A DNA stretch of 38,373 bases from Flavobacteriaceae bacterium (GTDB lineage: Bacteria > Bacteroidota > Bacteroidia > Flavobacteriales > Flavobacteriaceae). The notes below the pieces were generated by a model, which saw only the letters and a program-made list of their open reading frames with translations, did not search any database and was not told the DNA's origin. A program made the translations under genes and the position numbers. Shown here in pieces: positions 15,933 to 24,225 of this stretch (position 1 is its first letter; each line of letters starts with the position of its first letter). The stretch is from positions 1 through 38,373 of the forward strand of contig JAAZVG010000001.1 of the NCBI GenBank assembly GCA_018623655.1, read 5' to 3'.

Positions 15933-16823
15933 TTGAAAAAGAAGGCCACAACCGCACTGAAAGTTATCATAAGCGGGCTCCTCTTGTATTTCGTATTTAA
16001 TACGATAAATACAGGTAATTTTTTTGAGTACCTAAGTAGTCTTCCACTAGTAGCGCTTTGTGCTGCCTTATTACTAGTATTCGGTTCTAAGTATATTGCC
16101 CACTTCAGGTTACTAACTCTTTTTAGGTTTGTTGGAGCTGAGGTACCCCCAGGATATCATTGGAAGCTCTATTTGCAAGGAATGTTTTACAATCTGTTTC
16201 TTCCAGGAGGAATCGGAGGAGATGCCTACAAGGGTTATACCATTCAAAAACAAACAAAAAAATCAATTAAGTCAATCGTCGGATGTCTTCTTATTGACCG
16301 AATTGGTGGGCTTTATGCTCTAGGTTTATTTGGGCTCATATTTTTCATCTTAAATAGTTCCCAATTCATCAATTTGATACCGGGGCAATTATCTGAGATC
16401 TGTTTAAACGCTACAATTGTAACGCTATGGATTATCAGTTCTATCATCGCCTATTATTTAGTAAAGAAATCGACGAATTTCAATCTAAAAACACAAATCA
16501 TAACACTAGGTTATTCTTTATTATTACAAGGACTACAAATATTAGCTGCTTGGATCCTAATTGAAGCACTGAAACTCACTGGAAACACATTGAGCTACTT
16601 ATTTCTTTTTATCATTTCCTCGGTAGTTTCAGTACTTCCTATAACTTTAGGAGGTATTGGTGCAAGAGAGGTCACGTTCTTTTACGGGGCACAATTTTTA
16701 GGAATTGAAATTGATGGTTCTGTAGCTTTATCTATCTCTTTCTTTGCAGTCAATGCCCTTGTTTCCTTCATTGGAATATATTTTCATTTTAAAAAGCCTA
16801 AGGTAACCAAAGCACTCTCCTAA
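15933..16823 (+). CDS. UPF0104 / LPG-synthase-TM family membrane protein
   Basis: A 296-residue protein with about eight membrane helices. The motif LFLPGGIGGDAYKGYTI (89-103) and the later LPITLGGIGAREVTFFYG are the hallmarks of the lysylphosphatidylglycerol synthase TM / UPF0104 family, here without the soluble aminoacyl-transferase domain of MprF. In such stand-alone members a lipid flipping or lipid-sugar role is often suspected but not established. The start is a TTG at 15933, four bases after the GT2 stop; no ATG lies near. The pairing with a polyprenyl-phosphate GT2 suggests that it handles the product of that enzyme. Its last 26 bases overlap the convergent GT39 gene. Confidence 0.85.
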   Translation: MKKKATTALKVIISGLLLYFVFNTINTGNFFEYLSSLPLVALCAALLLVFGSKYIAHFRLLTLFRFVGAEVPPGYHWKLYLQGMFYNLFLPGGIGGDAYKGYTIQKQTKKSIKSIVGCLLIDRIGGLYALGLFGLIFFILNSSQFINLIPGQLSEICLNATIVTLWIISSIIAYYLVKKSTNFNLKTQIITLGYSLLLQGLQILAAWILIEALKLTGNTLSYLFLFIISSVVSVLPITLGGIGAREVTFFYGAQFLGIEIDGSVALSISFFAVNALVSFIGIYFHFKKPKVTKALS

Positions 16824-18387
16824 CTTCTAGTGTTGATGACCTAAACTCAGGTGACAAAAATCGAAGTGAGAGCTTGGTAATGCGATAATGTGAAGCAGCT
16901 GCGTATTCTAAAGCGTCTGGCCGCAAAGTCTTAAGTTTTTGGTAAGCATCGAGATCGACAAGCACATACACTCTATGGCTATTTACTAGCTCATCAATGA
17001 TAACTTCATCTACATGCCTTTGCAGAAAGAAATCCAAATTCCATGTGTGCTTATTGGTGGCATTTACCAGCTGCACTTCATGAAGATCTAACATCTTACT
17101 AAAGGTAATATCCGATTGATATTTTAACAATTTTGGATAGAAAACACTAAAAGCGAGAAAATTAAATATGAGTACACCAGAGAAGAGCCACGTAATCATA
17201 GAAGTGCTGCGACGATAGAAAACCCATGCTAGAACTGCCAATATTATAAAAATTACTGGAAGTGCGTAGAGATAAAATGGAATACAAATTAACACCGAAG
17301 CAATCGCATAAATACTGAAAGTAGTTATAGCAAGGAGTTTTCCGATCTTTTGTTTTGATAACAATGAAATTGCCGGTGCAAAAACAAGCGTAATAAGTGG
17401 TAAAAGAACGTTTAAGTAGTGTGGAAGCTTAAACTGAGCAAAACTCATTAATGTGAGTAAAAGGAATAAGACTAAGGATAAACTTCGTAAAACCACTTGG
17501 GACGAATTCAATTTAAAGGCCTTAAGAAGGCCAAAGATTCCGACCAAAGTAAAAGGCATAAAAGCCCATAGCAAGGTGTGGAAGAAGAAGAATGGATCAT
17601 TACCCGTACTCCCGTGTCCTTCTCCACTCAGTCGTTCAAAACTCTGCTCCCAGAATAAAAATTTGATACCCGATCGGTTTCCAATACCTCTAACGCTAAG
17701 TTCAGGATGTAGATCAAACTGTATATAATACGCGTAAAGTACTGGAATAAGCGCTAAAAGAAATACAATCAATGCCCAAAGTGTAGAAAACCGGAAAAGT
17801 AATCTCCATTTATTATTAGCGTTTAAGAGTGCAAGAACAACTCCACCAATAACTACGATAGCGATAAGTCCTTTTGTAGAGAAGGCTAATCCTGCAATTA
17901 AAGCACCCCATAAAAGATGTGGGAATTTTTCCTCATAAATGTAGCGAGCCAGATAATAAATTGACCATGCTACAAACCCGGTAAGAACAGCATCTGTCCG
18001 AAGATCAAAACCCGCAAGAATAATCGTTTGTGAAGCAATAAAAACGGTGCCGCTTAAGCAAGCTACTTTTTCATCATACAGTAACTTTGATGTCTTAAAA
18101 ACAAAGTAGGCTCCGGTAAACAATAATAAAACTCCTGGAAGGCGATACGCAAAAGAATGAATACCGAACAACTTCATACTAATTGCAGCAAGCCAGAAGT
18201 GTAAATGGGGTTTATCAAGGTAAGGGAGTGATCCTTTATATAGGTGAATGAAGTCATTCTCGACAACCATTCGACTAGCCATGGCAGCAAATTGTGCTGA
18301 ATCATTCTCCATTAAAGGGAGTAGCATTCCCAAAAAATAGAGTACGCTAAATAAAAAAAGCCAATAAATGGTTGATTTTGTATTCAA
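16798..18387 (-). CDS. GT39-type (ArnT-like) membrane glycosyltransferase
   Basis: A 529-residue GT-C enzyme expected to use a polyprenyl-phosphate sugar on the periplasmic side. It has an acidic first loop (LMENDSAQFAAMASRM, Asp29), then LDKPHLHFWL (57-66) matching the EKPPLYYW-type motif of ArnT, and about eleven membrane helices followed by a periplasmic tail of about 110 residues. The start is a TTG at 18387 that overlaps the stop of the PAP2 gene (TTGA), with no better start near. It is the last gene of the long minus-strand run and its end overlaps the UPF0104 gene. Acceptor and sugar are unknown; lipid A, another glycan or protein are all possible. Confidence 0.85.
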   Translation of the reverse strand: MNTKSTIYWLFLFSVLYFLGMLLPLMENDSAQFAAMASRMVVENDFIHLYKGSLPYLDKPHLHFWLAAISMKLFGIHSFAYRLPGVLLLFTGAYFVFKTSKLLYDEKVACLSGTVFIASQTIILAGFDLRTDAVLTGFVAWSIYYLARYIYEEKFPHLLWGALIAGLAFSTKGLIAIVVIGGVVLALLNANNKWRLLFRFSTLWALIVFLLALIPVLYAYYIQFDLHPELSVRGIGNRSGIKFLFWEQSFERLSGEGHGSTGNDPFFFFHTLLWAFMPFTLVGIFGLLKAFKLNSSQVVLRSLSLVLFLLLTLMSFAQFKLPHYLNVLLPLITLVFAPAISLLSKQKIGKLLAITTFSIYAIASVLICIPFYLYALPVIFIILAVLAWVFYRRSTSMITWLFSGVLIFNFLAFSVFYPKLLKYQSDITFSKMLDLHEVQLVNATNKHTWNLDFFLQRHVDEVIIDELVNSHRVYVLVDLDAYQKLKTLRPDALEYAAASHYRITKLSLRFLSPEFRSSTLEVRRVLWLP

Positions 18388-18947
18388 TCCCTCTTATTTA
18401 AAATAAATTTCCAATAAAGATTCGAAAATAGAATCCCCCAGAGACTACCAAATAAAGCACCTGTGATAATATCTATCGGATAATGAACGCCAAGATATAC
18501 TCTGCTATAAGTCATTAGAAACGCCCATAACAACAACCAGCGAACAGCAGGTATATATCTTCTTAGAACACCAATAAAAAAGGTTGCAAAGGCAAAACTA
18601 TTTGATGCGTGACCCGAAAAGAAACTAAATCTACCTCCACAATAGTCCAAGTCTCGAAGTAATGCAATCATTTCAGGATCATGACAAGGACGTAACCTCA
18701 TAAAACCATTCTTAAATAAGTTAGTAACCTGATCAGAAACGGTTATAAGGAGCGCGACAAAGACCAACAAATACAAAAAACGCTCTCTTCCCAGCTTCCT
18801 AAAAGAAAGGTAGAGCATGAAAAGATAAAGCGGAATACTATTCTCCTTTTTAGTAATAAAAAACCAAAAGGGATCCGCTGATGGACTGCCTATTTGCTGA
18901 ATCCATAAAAGGAGACTTTTATCAAATTCAATAAGAGATTCAATCAT
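18384..18947 (-). CDS. PAP2 family phosphatase
   Basis: A 187-residue membrane phosphatase with the three acid phosphatase motifs: K-x6-RP (Lys79 to Arg86-Pro87), SGH (111-113, with Phe where the family often has Pro) and S-R-x5-H-x3-D (Ser148, Arg149, His155, Asp159), set among five or six membrane helices. Such enzymes remove phosphate from undecaprenyl pyrophosphate, phosphatidylglycerol phosphate or lipid A; which one cannot be seen. Its neighbours, a small acidic protein upstream and a GT39 enzyme downstream, overlap it by one and four bases, so all three are probably translated from one message. A role in recycling the polyprenyl carrier used by the GT39 partner is plausible but inferred. 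Confidence 0.92.
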   Translation of the reverse strand: MIESLIEFDKSLLLWIQQIGSPSADPFWFFITKKENSIPLYLFMLYLSFRKLGRERFLYLLVFVALLITVSDQVTNLFKNGFMRLRPCHDPEMIALLRDLDYCGGRFSFFSGHASNSFAFATFFIGVLRRYIPAVRWLLLWAFLMTYSRVYLGVHYPIDIITGALFGSLWGILFSNLYWKFILNKRD

Positions 18948-19174
18948 TAGGAGTCACTTCGCTCAAATTCACGATCATAAAATTCTAAAGCTTCTTTTAC
19001 AAAGTTTTCAGCTTCTTTAGGAAGGAGTTCTTCATCCTCTACAGAAAAATTTTCAAACCATTGAATCTCGTCATTGGTCACGTTAAGAATGAAACGAGGA
19101 AATTCAGTATGAACTACAAAAACAACCTCTGGCAAATCAGAATTGTCAGCAATAAGGTATTTAGGTATTAGCAT
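18947..19174 (-). CDS. Small acidic conserved hypothetical protein
   Basis: A 75-residue cytoplasmic protein of unknown function. It starts MLIPKYLIADNSDLPEVVFV with alternating hydrophobic residues that suggest beta strands (VVFVVHTEFPRFILNV), followed by an acidic stretch and a helix (EAENFVKEALEFYDREFERS). I recall similar small proteins in other Flavobacteriia but no name or function. The gene overlaps the MATE gene by 14 bases and the PAP2 gene by one, which supports that it is expressed. Confidence 0.8.
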   Translation of the reverse strand: MLIPKYLIADNSDLPEVVFVVHTEFPRFILNVTNDEIQWFENFSVEDEELLPKEAENFVKEALEFYDREFERSDS

Positions 19175-20546
19175 TTACGTTTATTTTATGGGTTACTAGA
19201 TAATTAAATCGAACATACAAAAGTATCGAAGAAACAGTAAGTCCGGCTAATAAACCTATCCAAATACCCTCAGTACCAAGATCAGTTCTTAGTCCGAGGT
19301 AATAGGATATTGGGAAACCAACTAGCCAATAAGATATAAAAGTGATTACAGCCGCAATTCGAACGTCTTGCATACCACGCAGAGCACCAATAATAACAAC
19401 TTGGATACCATCTGAGATCTGAAATAAAGCGGACCAAAGAAGTAAAATACTTGCAAGACCTAGCACATAGACATTATCACTACCATTTTCTAAATCCGAA
19501 CTGTTAAGATAGAGGTACGGCAAATCATTTCTGAAGAGCAAAAAGAATAATGCAAAGCTAATTTGTAGTAATAGCGTTAAGAAAAATATAGATTGTGCTA
19601 CCTCTTTAAGTTTGAGATAATCTCGACGTCCAAGTTGGTTTCCAACGCGAATCATCGCTGCCACGCTAAGTCCCATTCCCACCATATAAGTCATCGAAGA
19701 AAGATTTAAGGCTATTTGATTAGCCGCCTGATCAAGTGTTCCTAAAATGCCACTCAACCAAATTGCTGAGGTAAATAAGGTGACTTCAAAGAACACCTGT
19801 AAAGACGAAGGCAGTCCGATGGCTAAAATTCGCCTAGAAAATTTAAAACTTACCCATCTCAAATTCAACCCATCGAGATAAGGATTGTAAAAGGAGTCTA
19901 AACGCAAAAAGATTAACAAGAGAATTACCATAACAATTCTCGAAATCAATGTCCCAAGTGCTGCTCCAATTACTCCCATCTCAGGAAAACCAAATTTTCC
20001 GAAAATAAGGAGGTAATTGAAAATTATATTGATCAAATTACCAAGAAGCGAAGCATACATGGGTTTGCGTGTTCTAGATAAACCATCACACAATTGTTTC
20101 AACGCCTGAAAGATCATCATTGGAATTAATGAGATCGCAACAATCCAAAGAAACGGTACAGCAAAAATCAGTACTTCCTCAGGCTGACTCATTCTGTTCA
20201 TAAGTGGACTTGCTGCTATAATTATAATAGTAAGTACTACACCTACAACAGTACAAATCCAAAGACCGTGTCGAAATACTTTTCTAACGCCTAAGATTTT
20301 CCCATTTCCATCTGCCTCAGCGATTAGGGGAGTAATGGCAGTAGACAAACCTATCCCTAATGACATAGCTATAAATAAGAAACTGTTTCCTAAAGAAACA
20401 GCAGCTAGTTCGGTCGGCCCCAACTGACCTACCATAATATTATCAGCAAAAGCAACAAAGGTGTGACCAAGCATTCCTAAAATTACAGGGAAAGCTAGTT
20501 TGAAATTGTACGGAATCTCTTGGAGGTATTTGGATATGCTAATCAT
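19161..20546 (-). CDS. MATE family efflux transporter
   Basis: A 461-residue inner-membrane protein with twelve predicted helices and the MATE layout: FPVILGMLGHTFVAFADNIM with MVGQLGPTELAAVSLGN in the first repeat, and the second repeat beginning near IGLPSSLQVFFEVTLFT. NorM-like members export cationic drugs or dyes with Na+ or H+; the substrate here is unknown, and housekeeping roles are possible given its setting. The ATG overlaps the mazG stop by four bases and its end overlaps the small acidic gene by 14, so it is embedded in the long minus-strand run. Confidence 0.93.
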   Translation of the reverse strand: MISISKYLQEIPYNFKLAFPVILGMLGHTFVAFADNIMVGQLGPTELAAVSLGNSFLFIAMSLGIGLSTAITPLIAEADGNGKILGVRKVFRHGLWICTVVGVVLTIIIIAASPLMNRMSQPEEVLIFAVPFLWIVAISLIPMMIFQALKQLCDGLSRTRKPMYASLLGNLINIIFNYLLIFGKFGFPEMGVIGAALGTLISRIVMVILLLIFLRLDSFYNPYLDGLNLRWVSFKFSRRILAIGLPSSLQVFFEVTLFTSAIWLSGILGTLDQAANQIALNLSSMTYMVGMGLSVAAMIRVGNQLGRRDYLKLKEVAQSIFFLTLLLQISFALFFLLFRNDLPYLYLNSSDLENGSDNVYVLGLASILLLWSALFQISDGIQVVIIGALRGMQDVRIAAVITFISYWLVGFPISYYLGLRTDLGTEGIWIGLLAGLTVSSILLYVRFNYLVTHKINVNANT

Positions 20547-21319
20547 TTCCGTTTAGCTTCTTCCCAATAAACATCCATTTCTGCCAAGGTCATCTCAGAC
20601 AATAATTTACCCTCTTTTTTAGCCTTTTCTTCTAAATATTGAAATCGATAAATAAACTTCTTGTTTGTGCGCTCGAGCGCATTTTCAGGATTAATTTTTA
20701 AAAAACGGGCATAATTAATCAGTGCAAAGAGAATATCTCCAAACTCAGATTCCATTCGATCTTTATCCGCCTTAGAAACTTCTTCTGAAAACTCTTGCAA
20801 CTCTTCTTTAACCTTGTCGAAAACCTGTTCTGGTTGCTCCCAGTCAAAACCAATTCCTGCAGCTTTTTCTTGAATTCTTTGTGCTTTCACAAGGGCAGGT
20901 AAACTTCTGGGTACACCTTCAAGCACTGATTTTTTACCTTCCTTAAGCTTTAATTTCTCCCAGTTTCGTTTTACCTCAGCCTCATCAGCTACCGTAACAT
21001 CTCCGTAAATATGGGGATGCCTATCAACTAATTTATTACTAATAGCTTCAGCAACCTTTCCAATATCGAATAAACCCTTCTCATCTCCAATTTTAGAATA
21101 AAAAGCGATGTGTAGTAGCAAATCACCTAACTCCTTCTTTATTTCCTCCATATCCTCTTCGATAATCGCATCAGCTAACTCATAGGTCTCTTCAATGGTA
21201 AGTGTTCTTAAGGTTTGCATTGTTTGCTTCTTATCCCAGGGACATTGAGCTCTAAGATCGTCCATAATATGGAGCAAACGCGCTATTGATTTTAGAGATT
21301 CTTCGTGTTTGTTTTTCAT
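20543..21319 (-). CDS. mazG: Nucleoside triphosphate pyrophosphohydrolase MazG
   Basis: Hydrolyses NTPs or dNTPs to monophosphate and pyrophosphate, a house-cleaning enzyme. The 258 residues hold two MazG domains: the first with CPWDKKQTMQTLR, EETYELADAI (43-52) and KKELGDLLLHIAFYS (61-75), then DRHPHIYGD; the second with VKEELQEFSEEV and ESEFGDILFALINYARFLKI. All metal-binding acidic residues (EExxE with ExxD) appear intact in the first domain. The gene begins five bases after the GT39 gene and overlaps the MATE gene by four. It is of ordinary length for the E. coli-type enzyme. Confidence 0.96.
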   Translation of the reverse strand: MKNKHEESLKSIARLLHIMDDLRAQCPWDKKQTMQTLRTLTIEETYELADAIIEEDMEEIKKELGDLLLHIAFYSKIGDEKGLFDIGKVAEAISNKLVDRHPHIYGDVTVADEAEVKRNWEKLKLKEGKKSVLEGVPRSLPALVKAQRIQEKAAGIGFDWEQPEQVFDKVKEELQEFSEEVSKADKDRMESEFGDILFALINYARFLKINPENALERTNKKFIYRFQYLEEKAKKEGKLLSEMTLAEMDVYWEEAKRK

Positions 21320-21324
21320 ACCTC

Positions 21325-22992
21325 TTATACTTTTATGCGTTCACTATTGATCGTACCTGGAAGATTTCCTGAACTCACGCTAAAGCGAAGTTGAGTATCT
21401 GATTTTATTTCAGGGAGAACAACCTCGAAGTTTAGGATCAACGCTCCCTTAGAAACGATGTTAAGGTCACTAAGAAGCACTCGTTCTGCTAAAACCCGTT
21501 CACCCTTCAATGAATACAATAATAACTGGACAGGCTCCCTTCTTGAAGAGAGAATATCAAAATCATAAGGGTTTTCAATTTTTATATTTCCAACCAGTTG
21601 GGTTTTATCCTCACTTAATTCGATAGCTATGGGTGTTACCTGAATCTTATCCAATGCATTGAACTGACGAAAACGTCTAAAGTGTATTTGGGCCCCATTC
21701 GGTGCATCAACAGTTTGGTAGAACTCTTGGCCTCTTTTATTATGGATAACAAAAACCGGTTCTCCTCTGAAGTAATCTTCATAGCCCCAGTAATCAAATT
21801 GCGTATTATTAAAATAAAAGGTACTTAATGTATGTGCCGGTTCTCCTGTGTAAAACTGATATCTTGAGGCATTTTCGTAGCTATTGATGAACACCACATT
21901 CATTCCCTTAGAAAGCTCTTGAACCTTTTCAGCCCAAGCCTTCCAATTGTGTAATGGTTCAGTCTTAATCGGGATGGTTTCAGGAACAAAATCGTAAACA
22001 AGATACATTCGAAAGAGCACTAAGAACAAGAATGAGACTCTAGCCAATCGGCGAAAAACAATCGATAATTTTAAATTTGTTTCTAATACAGGAAAGGCTA
22101 AAACAATCAGCGGAACTAAAACAATACTTGTCCAGTGCTTGTGTATGAAAACTCTAAATGATTGCCAGAAGAAAAACGAAAGCACTCCTACCAAAACAAA
22201 TAGTAACGCTCTAGAAAATGCATCAGTATATTTTCTTTTAAAAAGTGCATAAAGCATCGGTAAGCTCACCAAGGGGCCGAGCACTAACGGCTGACTCGCT
22301 ACATAACCTAAAACGTTTGACCATTTAAAAGAAATATCTGATCTACCGTTCAAGTGAAATCTAAGACTTGAGAAGTTATTATCAATCAACCAAAATAAAT
22401 GAGGTAACATTAGAATCACAGTAAATAGCACAGCTAACCAGAAATACCGATTCTTTAATAGTTGCCAATTAGAAAGAAGGGTGAATAAAACAACCAAAAC
22501 TCCATGGTATTTACTTAGAAACATACCGGCAATAGCAAGCGCGACGCCCAATGCATTGAAAATATTGCTTCGATCAAGAAATCGTTTGTAGAACCAAAAA
22601 AACAGTACCTCAAAGAACAATAACGGAACATCTGTTTTTACTAAAAAGCTTCCGGCATGTACAGCCAGTAAACCGAGCGCTAAAAACATAAAATTCCTAA
22701 GACCTTTTCTACCTAGTAAATCGTAAATCAACCATAGGGTTGAGACACTGAGTAAGGATGAAAACAACCGAACACCCAATTCATTTTCAATTAGCTCATA
22801 TCCCAAGTATCCAAAAAATGCAACTGCTGGCGGATGATCTAAATAACCCCAATTTAAAGTCCTTGAAAATAACCAGTAATACGCCTCTTCGCCCGAGAGT
22901 GGCATAAGTGCCGACTGAATTAATGCAAGAAACAACCACGCTGAAAAAAAAAGAATTCGATGGGTTGATGTATCTGCAATCTTAAATGACAT
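21325..22992 (-). CDS. Second GT39-type membrane glycosyltransferase
   Basis: A 555-residue GT-C enzyme with about eleven helices and a C-terminal soluble region of about 190 residues. The first periplasmic loop shows PLSGEEAYYWLFSRTLNWG (Glu35-Glu36) and GYLDHPPAVAFFGYL (49-63), as in ArnT/PMT-type transferases of the '4-amino-4-deoxy-L-arabinose transferase related' group. It differs clearly from the GT39 enzyme at 16798, so this is not a recent duplication. It starts 39 bases after mnmA, the widest gap of the minus-strand run, so an extra promoter is possible although I see no good box. The sugar and acceptor are unknown. Confidence 0.85.
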   Translation of the reverse strand: MSFKIADTSTHRILFFSAWLFLALIQSALMPLSGEEAYYWLFSRTLNWGYLDHPPAVAFFGYLGYELIENELGVRLFSSLLSVSTLWLIYDLLGRKGLRNFMFLALGLLAVHAGSFLVKTDVPLLFFEVLFFWFYKRFLDRSNIFNALGVALAIAGMFLSKYHGVLVVLFTLLSNWQLLKNRYFWLAVLFTVILMLPHLFWLIDNNFSSLRFHLNGRSDISFKWSNVLGYVASQPLVLGPLVSLPMLYALFKRKYTDAFSRALLFVLVGVLSFFFWQSFRVFIHKHWTSIVLVPLIVLAFPVLETNLKLSIVFRRLARVSFLFLVLFRMYLVYDFVPETIPIKTEPLHNWKAWAEKVQELSKGMNVVFINSYENASRYQFYTGEPAHTLSTFYFNNTQFDYWGYEDYFRGEPVFVIHNKRGQEFYQTVDAPNGAQIHFRRFRQFNALDKIQVTPIAIELSEDKTQLVGNIKIENPYDFDILSSRREPVQLLLYSLKGERVLAERVLLSDLNIVSKGALILNFEVVLPEIKSDTQLRFSVSSGNLPGTINSERIKV

Positions 22993-23031
22993 AACTCAGT
23001 AATTAAAGACGAAAATAGGCGATTTTATTTC

Positions 23032-24213
23032 CTACTCAGAAATGACACCAGATCCAACCAATTCATTTTCTATATACCATGCCACAAATTGGCCTGGAGT
23101 AATTGCCGATTGAGGTTCATCAAATTTAACGTAGGTGGCGTTTTCTTTTATAATTATAGAAGCCTGCTGTAAGGGTTGACGATAACGAATTCTCGCTTGA
23201 ACCCTCAACGCTCCTCTTAAATCAGGTCGAATCCAATGAACTTCTTCCCTATTTATTTTAAGGGCAGATCGATACAACCCCGGATGATCACTTCCTTGTC
23301 CAACATAAAGTACATTGCTATCGGTATCTACACCAATGACGAACAAAGGTAGTGACGTACCTCCAACTGCAAGCCCTTTTCGCTGACCTACCGTAAAATA
23401 GTGTGCTCCTCTGTGCTTGGCGAGCACCTTTCCCATTTCAGCTTGGTATTCAAAAGGCTTAGATAAGTCTTCTGGGGTATCTTTATTCTTCGAATGATAC
23501 ACCGAATGATCGGGAGCAATTTCAATGATCTGACCTTCTTTGGGTTTTAATTGTTGTTGTAAAAAGTCTGGGAGTCGAACCTTTCCTATAAAGCAAAGTC
23601 CTTGGGAATCACGCTTCTCAGCCGTAATCAGATTGGCTTCTTTAGCAATCTTACGAACCTCTGATTTTTGAAGATGACCAATAGGAAACATTGCTTTGGC
23701 TAATTGATCTTGATTTAATTGACAAAGGAAATACGACTGATCTTTAGATGAGTCTGCCCCTTTTAAAAGTCGGTATATATGCTCTCCATCCTTGTTTATT
23801 ACCTCTTTTTGACAGTAATGACCTGTGGCTACATAATCAGCGCCAAGCGATAAGGCAATCGATAAAAACACATCAAATTTTATCTCACGATTACATAATA
23901 CATCTGGATTTGGAGTTCTACCTACCTTATACTCCGCAAACATGTAATCGACGATTCGTTTCCTGTAGGTTTCGCTGAGATCGACCGTTTGAAAAGGTAT
24001 CCCCAATTTATCAGCAACAATAAGTGCGTCGTTACTGTCTTCTAACCAAGGGCATTCATCTGAAATTGTAACTGAATCATCGTGCCAATTCTTCATAAAC
24101 AGACCAATCACCTGATAGCCCTGTTGCTTGAGTAAATAAGCGGTTACACTTGAATCTACTCCACCTGAAAGACCGACAACAACTTTGGTCTGATTAATAG
24201 GCTTCGTTGCCAT
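23032..24213 (-). CDS. mnmA: tRNA-specific 2-thiouridylase MnmA
   Basis: Adds sulfur to U34 of tRNA-Lys, -Glu and -Gln. The 393 residues start with the ATP PP-loop GLSGGVDSSVTAYLL (14-28), then NPDVLCNREIKFD with the first catalytic Cys107, DYVATGHYC, KDQSYFLCQL, and RDSQGLCFIG with the second catalytic Cys207, followed by the TVGQRKGLAVGG central domain and the beta-barrel end. Both active-site Cys are present. It needs a cysteine desulfurase as sulfur source; one is encoded at 2061-3200. The gene lies 12 bases after yidC. Confidence 0.97.
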   Translation of the reverse strand: MATKPINQTKVVVGLSGGVDSSVTAYLLKQQGYQVIGLFMKNWHDDSVTISDECPWLEDSNDALIVADKLGIPFQTVDLSETYRKRIVDYMFAEYKVGRTPNPDVLCNREIKFDVFLSIALSLGADYVATGHYCQKEVINKDGEHIYRLLKGADSSKDQSYFLCQLNQDQLAKAMFPIGHLQKSEVRKIAKEANLITAEKRDSQGLCFIGKVRLPDFLQQQLKPKEGQIIEIAPDHSVYHSKNKDTPEDLSKPFEYQAEMGKVLAKHRGAHYFTVGQRKGLAVGGTSLPLFVIGVDTDSNVLYVGQGSDHPGLYRSALKINREEVHWIRPDLRGALRVQARIRYRQPLQQASIIIKENATYVKFDEPQSAITPGQFVAWYIENELVGSGVISE

Positions 24214-24225
24214 TCAAACACGAAT

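Noticed and set aside
16798..18387. GT39 enzyme as true ArnT (polymyxin resistance)
   Set aside because: No ArnA/B/D or Ara4N synthesis genes are nearby and the loop motif is only related, so the specific name is not justified.
16798..22992. The two GT39 genes as a recent tandem duplication
   Set aside because: Their loop motifs, lengths and tails differ clearly and they are separated by four unrelated genes.
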